Of a stretch of DNA of 64,000 bases, positions 47,311 to 59,023 are shown one piece after another (the first letter of the stretch is position 1; the number at the start of each line of letters is the position of its first letter). This stretch comes from Clarireedia homoeocarpa (taxonomy: Eukaryota; Ascomycota; Leotiomycetes; Helotiales; Rutstroemiaceae). The translations under genes were made by a program, and so were the position numbers. The stretch spans positions 763,609-827,608 of the forward strand of contig LNKV01000025.1 of assembly GCA_001465935.1 (NCBI GenBank). The letters are read 5' to 3'. Under the pieces are notes generated by a model that worked only from the letters and a program-made list of their open reading frames with translations, was not told the DNA's origin and searched no databases.

Positions 47311-48816
47311 ATGAAGCTCCCACAGCTTCGACCTCTATTTGCCTCCTTCAGTTTGCTTCCCCTTCTTCATCTGTCGGCCAGCCCCGCCCTAGCCCTCGAA
47401 TTCCACTCCCCCGAGAACGAGCAGATATTGATCGCCGGCACCAAGTTCGACATCGGATGGGCCCCGCATGGCGGGGAGACCAAAAGAACAGCAAATCTAA
47501 CTCTCATGCACATGCTCTCCGCGTCAAGCATAGGAGGTGCCTTCCTCCAGATCGCAAGTTCGTCTTTCTTCTCCGGCCCCCTCTCGTTTGATAGATGTAC
47601 ATATATGGACATCTAGCAGAGAGGTATCTTATAGATAGGGCAGGATATGCTGATTTGAGAAACTACAGCAAACGTGCCTATTGGTTCGGGCAAGTACTCA
47701 TGGATCGTACCGACGGCCGCAGGGCTGGATATCAATAATGTGCATTTTCCTCCTTGGGCGGTGATGGCGAGATGGATGGAGGGAGAGGGGGAAGAAGCGA
47801 AAGAACAAGAGGAGGCGCTCTCGGGGGCTTTCTGGGTTAATGAGGTGAGGTTTTGGGAGAGAGATGGAGTGGTGATAACGGCGGCGGATGGGGGCTTGGA
47901 TAAAACTAGTGCGGACGATGGGGGCGGTACTAGTACGAGTAGTGCAGCGGGTTCGAGTACGAGTACGAAGAGTGTTTCTGCGCCAGAGGCAACGGCAGCT
48001 ACTACGACAGCGGAGAATTCGAGTAGTAGTGGAAGTGGGAGTTTGAGCACGGAGAAGGAGGTTGGTGTTTCGACGACGTCGACGATTTCGTCTACTGATA
48101 GAGGAGCTTCGACGACGGCTACTTCGAGTGCTGGAAGTGGTATATCGTCTACGTTGTCGATAACTTCCACTAATACGGCTTCTTCTTTTCCGTCTTCCTC
48201 CTCGTCGTTTTCTTATTCTTCTCCCTCCTCTGCTTCCTCTTCCCTTTCCGCATCAACCTCTTCTTCTTCAACACCAGCGCCGGCACCGGCAGCGCCTAAC
48301 ACAAAGAGAAATGAAACACCAATGATAATCGGCATATCCCTTGGAATCCTATCTCTCATCCTCCTCATCGGCAGCTTCCTTTTTTTCCGATACAAACACA
48401 AGCGCACGTACGCTGGCTCCTCTCTATCCTCCCTATCCCCCAGCCATACTTATTCTTCTCGCAAACTCCACCCCCTGAAACTAATATCCCGCCACAAACG
48501 CAGCAGCGAAAAAGACGCCGTCGAACTGCAAACGTTGGCGAACGTGCGGGAGATGGAGGGTGTGGGAGTGGAAAAATTCGAGATCGATGGAAGCACGAGT
48601 GCGAGTCATGAAGAGCTGCCGCAGGAATTGGACGGGCGGTGTGTGATGAGGGGTCAGGGAGTGGGCCTCGGGGTGGGGGTTGCGGAAAGGGTGAAGGAAG
48701 TGTATGGGGAGGATGGGGCAATAGGGAGAATGAAGGTTTTGAGGGGAAAGGAGGAGAAGAGCCTGAGAGTTTTGAAGAGAGAGATCGCTGTGGGGCTTCC
48801 GGGGGAGGGGGGTTGA
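47311..48816 (+). CDS. Kre9/Knh-like type I membrane glycoprotein
   Basis: Two exons, 47311-47557 and 47669-48816, join in phase across a 111-nt intron to give about 464 residues. Residues 1-29 are a signal peptide (MKLPQLRPLFASFSLLPLLH). The N-terminal domain has EFHSPENEQILIAGTKFDIGW and, after the splice, NVPIGSGKYSWIVP, the pattern of the Kre9/Knh1-type cell-wall domain (Ser-Thr-rich GPI-anchored family). A Ser/Thr stalk of over 120 residues, surely O-glycosylated, follows. A membrane helix at about 301-323 (MIIGISLGILSLILLIGSFL) and a basic cytoplasmic tail complete it. The form is that of a wall-stress sensor or surface mucin. I cannot choose between them. The frame stays open for 95 codons beyond the TGA at 48814, so the true C-terminus may be longer. 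Confidence 0.75.
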
Positions 48817-49596
48817 GATATGAGAACGCGAGAGGAGAAGGATTTAATTGGGTATATGGCTATCATCATCCAGAAAAAGCCACACAGGATGGATAGGAAG
48901 GAGCTAGCTAGTATATGGTATCATAGTCTAGCCAGCAAACACGAGAAGAATGGTAGCTTGGGATATAGGAAGCATGATGAGGGCAGTGTCCGCAAATCGA
49001 GCTTACGATTATCGTTGACGAACGAGGAGGAAACTGAGGACAGGGCGAGGAAAGGTAGAGAAGGCGAGATTGAGGATGAAGACTTCCAGCTGAGAGACTT
49101 TTGATGCCTTCGCCTAGGGTGCTGGCTCAAAAAAGTATGGGCTACTGCATCTAAATGGGAAGTAATGAGGGAAACGCCAGGTACGGATCAGTATGATGCG
49201 CGGAAATGTACCACCATCGAAGAACTTGTACGACTAGATAGATGAGAATGTTGTGTTGTGATATAATGTTGATTTTTAGCCACTTGGCAATAGAGATTAT
49301 CCGGAGAATGCAGAACTATGAAAGAGATCAAGTCGTGGGCAGCGAGAAGTGTAGTATCGTGCGGTAGACCCTCGTGTGTGTAATATCAACACATCCTCTT
49401 ATACTCATATAATCTCACTTTACCGATGGAGATTTTATCCCAGCCATTTTTGTACATTCCTCATCGCAATTCATTGCAATCTATCACCTCTCTAAGTGTA
49501 CACTTTTCATTCTACCCCTCCTCTGCACTCCCCCTCACTCCCCCTCGCCCCATTTGATCTTCTCTCCTCATCTCAACCAGGAACTCATATCCCCAT
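48817..49596. other. Intergenic region between convergent genes
   Basis: The first 288 bases continue the upstream reading frame after its stop, in frame, ending at 49104 with acidic sequence (EIEDEDFQLRDF). I do not annotate this as a separate gene. The remainder is ordinary 3' flanking sequence. Confidence 0.5.
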
Positions 49597-50139
49597 CTAA
49601 TGATGCGCATCCTCCTCCTCTGGCTCCTCCTCGAACCAATCCTCCTCCTTAGCCACAACACCTCCCTCAGCCTGTCCCTCTACCTCCACAGTACTCGCCT
49701 CATACGCCTGCAACTCCTTCGCAATATCTGTTTCCTCGGGTGACTGAGGCGCTTTCGGGGGGTTGAACTTCAGCACGTGGCCTTCGGCATCAGAGGCTTT
49801 GACTTGCGGAACTTTGTAGGATTTCAATTCGCGCAGGTAGAGGTCTTGTACTAGATCGGCTGTGCGGGGAGAGGGGAGATAGTGTTAGCAGATGGGTGTG
49901 TTAGGAGGGACGGGTAAATAAGGAGCGAGCGGGAAAGAAACCTAGGGGAAAGGAAGGAAAATATACCACGACGAACAGCAGTAGGAATGATGAATGTTCG
50001 CTTGCTAATAACCTGCTGTCTTGCAACCCGAGCAATTTGCGAGCGCTTTTTCCCGCACTGGTTAGTATGTTCCTGCTCTAGCTCAGTCCCAATTTGACCG
50101 GGAAAAACATACCGATGCGCGAACGGTTTGAGTGAACAT
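49597..50139 (-). CDS. ATP14: Mitochondrial F1Fo-ATP synthase subunit H
   Basis: Three exons, 50113-50139, 49967-50045 and 49597-49859, join in phase over introns of 67 and 107 nt to give 122 residues. The N-terminus MFTQTVRAS RSQIARVARQQ is basic and lacks acidic residues, as expected of a mitochondrial presequence, with a likely cleavage region near RTFIIPTAVRR. The mature start ADLVQDLYLRELKSYK and VKASDAEGHVLKFNPPKAP are hallmarks of fungal Atp14. The C-terminus is very acidic (EEDWFEEEPEEEDAHH), also typical. Subunit H is part of the peripheral stalk that holds the F1 head still. Two acceptor sites for intron 1 are possible: after AACCAG, or after AAAAAG as used here. The second fits both homologues and branch-site spacing. 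Confidence 0.92.
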
Positions 50140-52205
50140 CTTGACGGTCGTAGTAGGCTGTCAATTGGAGTCGTTAAGAATTTGGAATGTTCGGATTCGG
50201 AGAGCTTCGTGATGATGAGATTGGATTTGGAAAGATCTTGTCCTGAGAAGCGAGGTTTATCGAGAGCACGTGATTGTGTTCTTAGCCTAAAATTTTGGAT
50301 TTGGTGGGCGCTGCGGGATGGACCGGAAGTTTGAAGATTGTTGTTGACTTTGGGGGTTATCAGTAGAATAGAATTCTCATACTGCAGGCTCTTATCTTCT
50401 ACTATTTCCATCCAATATACAGTTTGGATATTCCTCATCGCCTTCCTCACAGGTTACTGTTATGTGTCCGATTCCAACAGTGTGACTACGTTGCCAACGT
50501 GCGATTCTCAATATTCGCAGACTTCTATTCCTCTTCTGGCATTTTGGCTCCGAAAACAAGACATTTGCTATGGCTCGACTAAACCGGTGATCTACGATGA
50601 CAGTGATGATGCGAACGGTTGATCACGAAGTTCTTTCTCTCTCAATCCAGCGATTCATGTACCCATATGTATCAGATGAAAAACATTGCTTTGCTATCTG
50701 CTTCCATGAGGTCCATACCAGCAGAAGTTTCTCATTGTTATGGAGCCTACTATGGTTGAAGGGATAAGCCTCTTTTCTAGTAGATAATGAGAGGCTGTAA
50801 ATGATTTATTCGCTGTGGCTTTGGTTGGGTTTACTTCTTTCCCTCCTCCACCTCCTTCTAGTGAACGCGGCCTGCTAGTAATGGAAGACTTCAGCTATGC
50901 TAGGACCTATATAAATACGTTACAAATGCAAGGCACACAGACACATAGACCAGGGATGTTCCTCTGTGCATTGAAGGAGCTTGCACTGTAAATGCGTCCA
51001 GCTGCGTTGAACTGTAGGAACTGAGACCTGATCCTGGACTGATGTGATGAGCGGGCAAGCAAGCAGGATATGCGTTGTTTTCTACAGCAAACGAAAAGGT
51101 GCAGAAAGTAAGATGTGAATTAAGTCCGCTGTGTTGAATGCGATATATACCCCACCTTCCCCCCATGATACATTACATCGTCTCAAACGGATACCAAGAC
51201 TACAGGCGACAGATGGGAGAGGGGACATAGGTACGCTGTCCATCGTGCGTTTTGAGTCCGTATGCCCAGTAATCTATGTACGGATATACGGTATCCCTTG
51301 CACAGTCTGCGGATCAGTAATGGACGTTCATTGCCACTAATCTTTCCTCTCCTTTGAGGTACTGCAGTGTCGTCAACGGGTAAAACAAACTCAACTGCTG
51401 CCGTTCTTTCCATATTATTAATGATGCTGCTCAGCCTGTCTCCTTCGCCTGCAGTCATCCATTCCATTCTCTTTCTCACAAATAGAGATATAAGATACAA
51501 GAAGCTTGAAAAGGTTGAGTCCCAAGGAATTTCCCTTGAGTACGAAAATTGTGATTCGGCTGAGGAGTCTGATGTTGTCTCTACTCTAATCTACTTGCCC
51601 TGCCCCCAGAATTCGAGAGAGTAAGACGACAGGATAGAGTGAATGATCGATTCGTGTTTGAATAGTACGCTGAGTCTACTTAGCAAGTTAGTTAAACATA
51701 TAAACACCTGGAAACAAATAGAGGAAGCCCCAATGCCATCCTTTCTAGGGATCACAAGTAGCTTTGTAATGGAGAAACAAGCAAACCCTAGCTGAGGATT
51801 GATCGATCAGGATTCGTACTCTGTGAAGATATATAGATATGAAAGAAGAAATCTTCAAGAATGGTGTTAACAAACTGTCGCTGTTATCGTTTTAATCACT
51901 ATGGATCTTTCGCACCGCTATGGGGTTTCACTTTGTTGCTGGCTGCCTGAGATATTACCGTCGTGATTTGCGTAGAATTATAGGTGCAAGGCGCTCTGAG
52001 CTTTCTAGCATAGTGATTTTCGGAACTGCCTCTTCAGTACGTAACTGTAGTATCTAGTTCTATCAAATGCTAGATCTGGTACACGCAACTTCGTCTGGAG
52101 CTATAACACAGGATGATGAACGCAACCCAAATAATCAGTACGCTAACCTGATATATCAACGAAACATTAATAGAATTCGATAGCTCTGGTCTACTCAACC
52201 CAGGT
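50140..52205. other. Intergenic region
   Basis: The left part is the ATP14 promoter and the right part the 3' region of the deacetylase gene. The remaining 1.5 kb shows only short frames without family resemblance. Confidence 0.5.
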
Positions 52206-53300
52206 CTATTTCGATGCTTCTTGCTTCTTCAATATTTCCCCCGCAGCCGCTGGCAATACTGCACCTTCTTCTGGTGTGTTTTTGCTCTTGAATTCATCAC
52301 ACATTTGCTCGAATTTGACCCATTCTACGCCTTCGTGCTTATTGATGCGATCAATGATTCTATAGGGTGTTAGTATTTCCACCCACCGGCGTTTATCCAT
52401 AGCACCTACCTCTGGTGCATCTTTAAAACGTGCGGCCGTCCAGAAACATCCGGATGAATCGTCATAGGGAAAACAAACTCGTCATAGTTTTCGTAGAAAT
52501 AGTCGAAGTGATCCATCCATAGTTCCTCAACAACTTTCGGGTCTACCCAGCCATGACTGTTAGGAGCCTTTTTGATAAACATCATAGGCGGCAGATCATC
52601 CATATACCACGAAGCTGGAATCTCTACCAGCCCCGATGGTACGCCTTGGACAAGTGGTTTCATCCACTCGTCGGCCTTTTTCGAATAATCAATCTTCGTC
52701 CAGCTATCTCCGAGTCTCAACCAATACATCTGACAATCATGATGGCTCATACTATGGTCGTATTCAACCCCATAGCTGAGTGCTAACTCGGCTCCTTCTT
52801 TACTGGCTTCCCACCAAGGCGCCACGCTCCCTCGAGGAGGCTTCCCACAGAAATCGGTCAAGAGCTTATATGTCTTATCTAAAACATCTCGTTGCTGTTC
52901 GAGCGTCATATCAGATGGGTTTTCATGGGAGTACCCATGGAGTCCAATTTCGTGGCCAGAGTCTCTGATCATGGCGCATTCCTCTGGAAAAGTTTCGAGG
53001 GAGTGGCCAGGTATGAACCAAGTTGCTTTGATATTATTTTTAGAAAAGAGATGGAGGAGCCGACGGACACCGACAGTACCAGCGAAAAGCCCTGAATGGG
53101 TTCATTGTTTCAGCTTCAGTGGTATTGCCGATTGACGAAATGGCGTTCATTTGAGGGCAAAAGTGTACAGAATGGTGTAGGAAAAGGGACAGACCTCGAC
53201 TTATATCGGAAGTAGAATCTTCTCCTCCGTAGGAACCAAGCCAGCCAGCCACAGCATCAATGTCAACGCCATAACCGCAGAGAACGCGCTTCTTTCCCAT
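52206..53300 (-). CDS. NodB-type polysaccharide deacetylase (PgdA/PuuE-like)
   Basis: Three exons, 53195-53300, 52410-53091 and 52206-52359, join in phase over introns of 103 and 50 nt to give 313 residues. The start MGKKRVLCGYGVDIDAVAGW supplies the metal and catalytic aspartates (Asp13/Asp15), and His87 and His91 lie in LHGYSHENP. As I recall, the corresponding residues in Helicobacter PgdA (Asp14, His86, His90) bind zinc. Other family features are YGGEDSTSDISRGLFAG, WFIPGHSLETFPEEC, PRGSVAPWWE and FPMTIHPDVSGRPHVL. This subfamily also includes allantoinase PuuE, so the substrate could be a cyclic amide or imide rather than chitin. There is no signal peptide, which argues for an intracellular role. 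It shares a 939-bp divergent promoter region with the VPS9 gene. Confidence 0.93.
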
Positions 53301-54239
53301 GTTTGAATTGCAGGTTGGCAAACGCAATGCTGCTCAATTGCAGAGGGCTCGAGGGTAGGAAGATCAGGACGGGAAACCAACCGCCAATGCACGACAGGAC
53401 GCGCAAAACTCAAGGAGAAGTGCCCAGGAAGTAAGGTATATGAGGGGTATAGGAATAAATCACCTACCGTTGCTGATAGATATATATTACAGTAATAAAC
53501 TCATTACATAGGAAAATCAATGAGCAGTTGATAGGTGATAGCGGAATGTGGGGAAAGCTTCAACCCGATTCCCATGATTTCCAAGGTTCCCCTCCAACTT
53601 CCCCTCCGAAGCAAAAGCCGACAAAGATAAAGGAAGTTGGGAGGAAACGGCTTGGAATGGGATGGCTCTTGAGATGAAGCTTGGCCGAGATAGGAAAGGC
53701 AAAAATTCATACAAGTGAGAGTGGCGGAGGCATTATCACGTGTAAATTCGATTCAATCAATGGCTATCATGGTATGGAATGGTCTCGGTTAGTGGGCTTA
53801 TGAGGTCGTAGGGGACGAACCGCAGCAAGGTACGAGCAAAGGAAGCAACTTAGAACCCAACCAGGTAGACAGCTTGCCTCAAAGGTAGAGTAGCACGAGT
53901 AGATACTGTTAACTATTTCGGAGATCTTCATATCATATCAATTTACCATGCTACTGCTGTAAAGCTGTTTTGATCTCACGACAACTTCACCAATAGGTTA
54001 AAACATTGATAGCAAAGCCAATGTTTGGTTTACGCTGTGGTCTTTCATCCTATTACGCAACCAAACAATTCTGCGGTTCTACAGTACGATCCTACGACAA
54101 CGGCGCAACGCATCTACGAAGCCCACGATATAACGACAGTGATTGAACCCGCTACCTTCAGCAACAGCGCTGCAGGAATAGGTGACCTGAGGTGACCTGC
54201 GGTGCAATTATAATTTTGGGTGTAATGAAAGTCGAATGA
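53301..54239. promoter_or_regulatory. Divergent promoter region (deacetylase / VPS9 protein)
   Basis: The region separates two start codons read in opposite directions. Just before the VPS9 start are a four-codon upstream ORF (ATG at 54226) and a second out-of-frame ATG at 54236. I recognise no specific factor sites. Confidence 0.5.
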
Positions 54240-57200
54240 ATGCAGCCCTTGAATCCTTTCCTGAGCGCCTTCTTCAAGAGTGCTCTACCCTCTCAGTGTA
54301 CGCCGGTACACTTACATGTAAGCCACGACGATAATGTCCAGACAATCGAGCACAAAGCTAATGACCCTGCAGATATTACTAGTCCCCACTACCGAAGTTC
54401 TCCTTACCTCCCGCGACCGAGAGACCGGCGCGCTCTACGCAGATCTTGCAGGGTTGGAAGACTTTCTTGGAAGTCATGTCTTGCGAATACCGGCCAACCA
54501 TGCTGCGACCGCGGGAGGGAAGGATGCGCCAAACATGCGGGAGAACCGGGGAAAGGCCAAACAATACACAACGATTAATGGCAGGACGGTCGTGGTCAAA
54601 GACGCATATGTGTACAGTAATAAGGGTTGGTCGTATGCGTAGCTTTGAAGGGAAGAGGTTACTAACTAGAACCCATCAGGATTCAAAACGCTGAACCAAG
54701 CGCAGCTTCTATCGGACACTTTGTGGTATCCAGATTCGCTCGAGCCACGACAATGGCTTGTTTACTATATATCGCGACCTTTGGTTGGAATATTTGAGGA
54801 AATGAAGATCACTCCTGCAATGCTGGCTCCAAGGCTACCGGACGGAAGACCTTTACTGCCTGCTAAAACCCCCTCGAGCTCGATTGCGGAATCCACTAAT
54901 ATGAATGGCCTTCCACGCAAGAAGGACATCAAAACTTTTGGGGATCTCCTGACAAATTTTCCAATGATCGCAAGGCAGATGCAACCTGGGCTGGAGGGAT
55001 TATTCAAAGAATTCAACCAGGTATTCGAGAAGCAACTACCACCACCTCCGTCGGCAACTGTGATTCCAGATCCTGCACCAGATGGTCCTATCGCTACGGC
55101 AATGAAGAAAGCTCGATCGAGTAGCATATCAGGTCCGGCACTCCGCCCGAATGGACACGCGCAACGTTATATTGTAGATTTCTATACCGAAGATGATGAG
55201 ATCGTCATGCGAGGAGCATTAGAGACCGCCGTTACAAGTGCTATCGATTTATTTCAGATGGTCGACAAGCAACAGCTTTCTCTTCTCGGGGCTACAACGG
55301 ATCTGACTGGTCCAGTTGTGGAACGATTGATTGAGCGTTATGTCACCGAGCAGTTACACGACACAATCCTCTTTCCCAGGCTATGCACAATGAAACGCCC
55401 TGAAGATTTGGAGCTCGAAGCCAAGATTAGACAAATGGAGTTTGTGGACATATCTCAAGTTGGAATACCAATTCAGGGTGGACATCAAGGAAAACACGAG
55501 TTGACACTGCGCCTTGGTCGAGCGGTGGAAGAATTCCGAAAATTAAGCAATGCTGGGAGCCCGCAACAGATGATGGATATTCTACTTTTGACTCTAAAAA
55601 CTGTCACACAGCTTATAGAAGCCCCCAGAACCCCAGCTGATAGTCTTACTTCTTTCGAGAAAGCAAGCTCTGTCCTAACAATTAACGCTGACACCCTCGT
55701 CTCGCTCCTACTAGTCGTTGTCATTAGAGCACAAGTGAAGTATTTACAAGCTCGACTTCTATACATGCGCCACTTTATCTTCATTGATGACGTGGAAAGC
55801 GGAGAAATGGGATATGCTCTGAGCACATTCGAGGCGGTTCTGTCGTACCTCGCGAGGGATTCAGGAGGTCTTCGAAAAGCAAGCAGGCGGAACCACAAGC
55901 TTTGGGCTGCGACTAAGAAAGGAGATATTAAAGAGATGATGAAGATTATGGAGCCTGACCGCGAGTTATCTTCGGATGAAGATGAATTGGATAACGACGA
56001 AGCCATTATTGATGATATAATAGACGAGAACGCTCCATGGAACGCTGTCAATGGACACGCCAGACGCCCGTCCTCGGGTGCAAGCACCAGTAGGCTCTCA
56101 CAAGCCTCTACCCTAACACACGTCTTTCCCTGGCAATACCAGGATGACGAAGATGAGGATAGTGATGACGACGGGAGGTTACCGCCGTTGCGTCGTCCAA
56201 AGACGGTGACGATGGATGTTCGAAGTCTGTCAAGTAGTTCCGAGATATCTTTTCGATCGAGGGCGACTACCATTGACTCTACTGGTAGTGGTATTGAGGG
56301 CGATACTTCGATACAACGTCTTTCTCAAACCGAGGATTCGTCGGGTGAGTCGGTGCTAATGATGGCTGTACAGCATGAAAGACCAGAAGCACTTCGGTAT
56401 CTGTTGTCATTGCACGACTATTATCCAATACGCGCTGTACTTGAAGACACAAATAATGAAGGAACGACTTTACTGAGCGCTGCTGTTCAATTGGGGCATA
56501 CAGAACTCATCAACACAATTTTGGATTTTGTTTATCGAGCGGCATCCGAATTAGTCGTGATTGGATATCTTTCACGACAAGACAACAATGGTAGAAGCGT
56601 TGCTCACTTTTTGTTCAATTACCCGGACCTTATTTCTCGAGTTGGCCGATTACTACCTTGGCGGCAGAAAGACAAGAATGGTCAGACACCCCTTTTTGCC
56701 CTTTGTAGGTCTTACGACCATAGCCGTTACCGCTTTATGGTAGAGTCGGCAATTATGGCCGCAACAGCTTCTCAGGGTGATGGTCAACCTTTACACCTTG
56801 ATGATCACGTTGACCTGAAGGGTAATACTTTACTACATATTGCGAATGATCCACAGATAGCATTGCAACTTCTCCTTCGCTGCGATTCAGACGTCAATGC
56901 GACGAACGAGAAGAAATTCACACCACTCATGGTAGCCAGCAAATATGGCCGCCTCGAAATGGTTCGGGCTCTATTTGGTGATCCACGAGTCGATCTTTTC
57001 GCAAAGGAACTGCGCGGACTGACGGCCGTCGAGCTCGCAAAGGATGATGATGTGAGAAACCGAATCGATGATCTGATCTTGTTTTCAGGTCCTCCTGGAG
57101 CTGATGGAAGAATCACATCTGTGGTTCGATCGTTTTTCGTTGAGGACGCAACAATTCGATTAGTACTCAAGTCAGGCGCACCATCAGCACATCAAAGCTT

Positions 57201-58365
57201 TACAGTCACAACCTGTCGAAGATCTCTCGCCGATTTTGAGAATCTGGCAAGGCTATTAGCGTTAGAGAACCCGGCATCATGGCTACCATCAATATCAGGG
57301 ATGAGGACACCTTTTCAGTTTCCCTCAAAGCCTTCTAGAGCTGTTCTAAGAGACATTCAACTCAACCTCGACAGCTTCCTCAAGATACTCCTTGCTCACA
57401 CGACTTTCTCAACTCACGAGATGTTATGGGAGTTCTTCCTTGTACCTGATATTCAGGCAGATATGATGGAGCAGCGAAGTAAGCTGAAAGCCAAAACCAG
57501 AATCGAGAAGGTTAGAGAGGAATATGAGCCCATTGATGACGTGCGTGTTGTCGAGCAGTTCGTAGATCATGCAAGAGATATGGTCCGAAGTGTAAATTAC
57601 TCCACCAAGAGTGTTGCACGTAGGGCAAATATGGTGGCTATTGTCACTACAGGTATGCTCAGCCCCTTTTCAACCCAAGTACATTGTCTAACTATAATGT
57701 CAGATCTCTATGATGCATACAAGCTCTCAACACGCGCCATGTCCACCCTTCCCTTCCTCCCGCAAAGTCACATCTCCGCTCTAGAAGCATACACACAAAC
57801 CCTTTCTCCACCCTCGACCTCTCCCTACACCACCTTCCACACTTCCATCCTCTCCATCCACAATACCATTATCGCAATGCTACTCTCCCTCTCCCGCCCC
57901 ACCTCCCTCATCTCCTCCATCACCTCATCCCGCAAATCCATCGAGCGTTCCTACAACTCCCTCTCGCGCTCCACCCGTTGGCCGCTCGGTCTCCTTGACG
58001 AAACTCGCCAGCGACTAAACGAAGAAAAGGAAGACAAGGTACGTAGAACGAAAGAAGAGGTCGAGGAAACGGGAAGAGAATTGAGATATACGCAGCAGGT
58101 GGTGGCGGCGGAGTTGGCGGGCTGGCAGGAGCTGCATGAGAAGATGGGGAGGAAGGCCGTGAAGGATCTGGCGAGGGGAATGCTGGTTAGGGAGAGGGCG
58201 ACGCTGGAGGGTTTGAGGAGGGCAGTTAGGAGGTTGAAGGTCGGAGATGGGACACTAGCGGGCGTGAGGACTAGCAGGGAGAATGATGGAGATGCAGGTA
58301 ACGGTGCGGACGCAGATGATGAAGGGGAGAGTGATGGAAGTGGAGTTGGAATTAGTTCATTATGA
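54240..58365 (+). CDS. VRL1: VPS9-ankyrin-PX-BAR protein (Vrl1/VARP-like Rab5 GEF)
   Basis: Four exons, 54240-54317, 54373-54625, 54680-57652 and 57704-58365, join in phase over introns of 55, 54 and 51 nt to give about 1321 residues. The start MQPLNPFLSAFFKSALP is followed by ILLVPTTEVLLTSRDRETGA. The VPS9 domain, about 390-520, contains TINADTLVSLLLVVVIRAQ and LLYMRHFIFID, the Rab5-exchange core. An acidic linker leads to ankyrin repeats at about 665-910 (GTTLLSAAVQLGHTELI, TPLMVASKYGRLEMVRALF). A PX-like domain lies at about 925-1040 (FTVTTCRRSLADFENLARLL), then a helical BAR-like tail rich in Arg/Glu. This order matches Vrl1, the catalytic subunit of the yeast VINE sorting complex on endosomes, and resembles animal VARP. 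It probably activates Rab5-type GTPases and shapes tubules. The third intron has 51 nt and no stop, so its retention would insert 17 residues. Confidence 0.9.
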
Positions 58366-59023
58366 AGCTAAGAGATGAACTAATGAATGGTATGAAAGAA
58401 AAGACATGTGTATTCTACTAACATGATTACGGTTGTATGATATAGTAAGGGATCATACGGCACGGGAATCTGGATAGAAAGCGTAGTTTACGCAGCGTGT
58501 GCTTTCGGTCAATTGATAATCTGGCATGGTATGGCATAGGAGGGCGTGGCCGGCGTTTGTGCGGCGCTGATTAGTTTAGTTGTAATATATCCACAACAGA
58601 AATGAATAGAACGGAAACGGCGATATCTTATCTTCACTAGGATTGATTGTTCTGCCACTTTGTGAAAACATGCCATGCAATTTGTATAGTAAACTCTACG
58701 CGCCGCCCAGAACCATCGCAAGCTGTCCAGTAATCGTCGGCGTTTCCGCTAAAGCAGGCTTTCATGTCAGCATGCACTGGTATACATATATCTGTATTCA
58801 TATCAAGGGAATGAATATATCGTTCATTACCCTAAGCCATCGCTCGTAGCCAACACCCATATAGTCCAGTTCAGCAAATAACACTCCTTAATCCTTAAAT
58901 TATCATATCGCCATCATCTTTCATACAACCATATCGAATCTAATAAAGCCCAAGCAACATCTGCGCTTCTTTTCCCTTTCCTCTTGTCAAATTCTAATGG
59001 TCTAAGATTCTTTAAGTCAAGAT
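58366..59023. other. Intergenic region between convergent genes
   Basis: It holds the 3' ends of the VPS9 gene and the oxidoreductase gene. No further gene is seen. Confidence 0.6.

Noticed and set aside
55485..56273. 262-codon minus-strand frame
   Set aside because: It is the antisense shadow of the VPS9-ankyrin gene.
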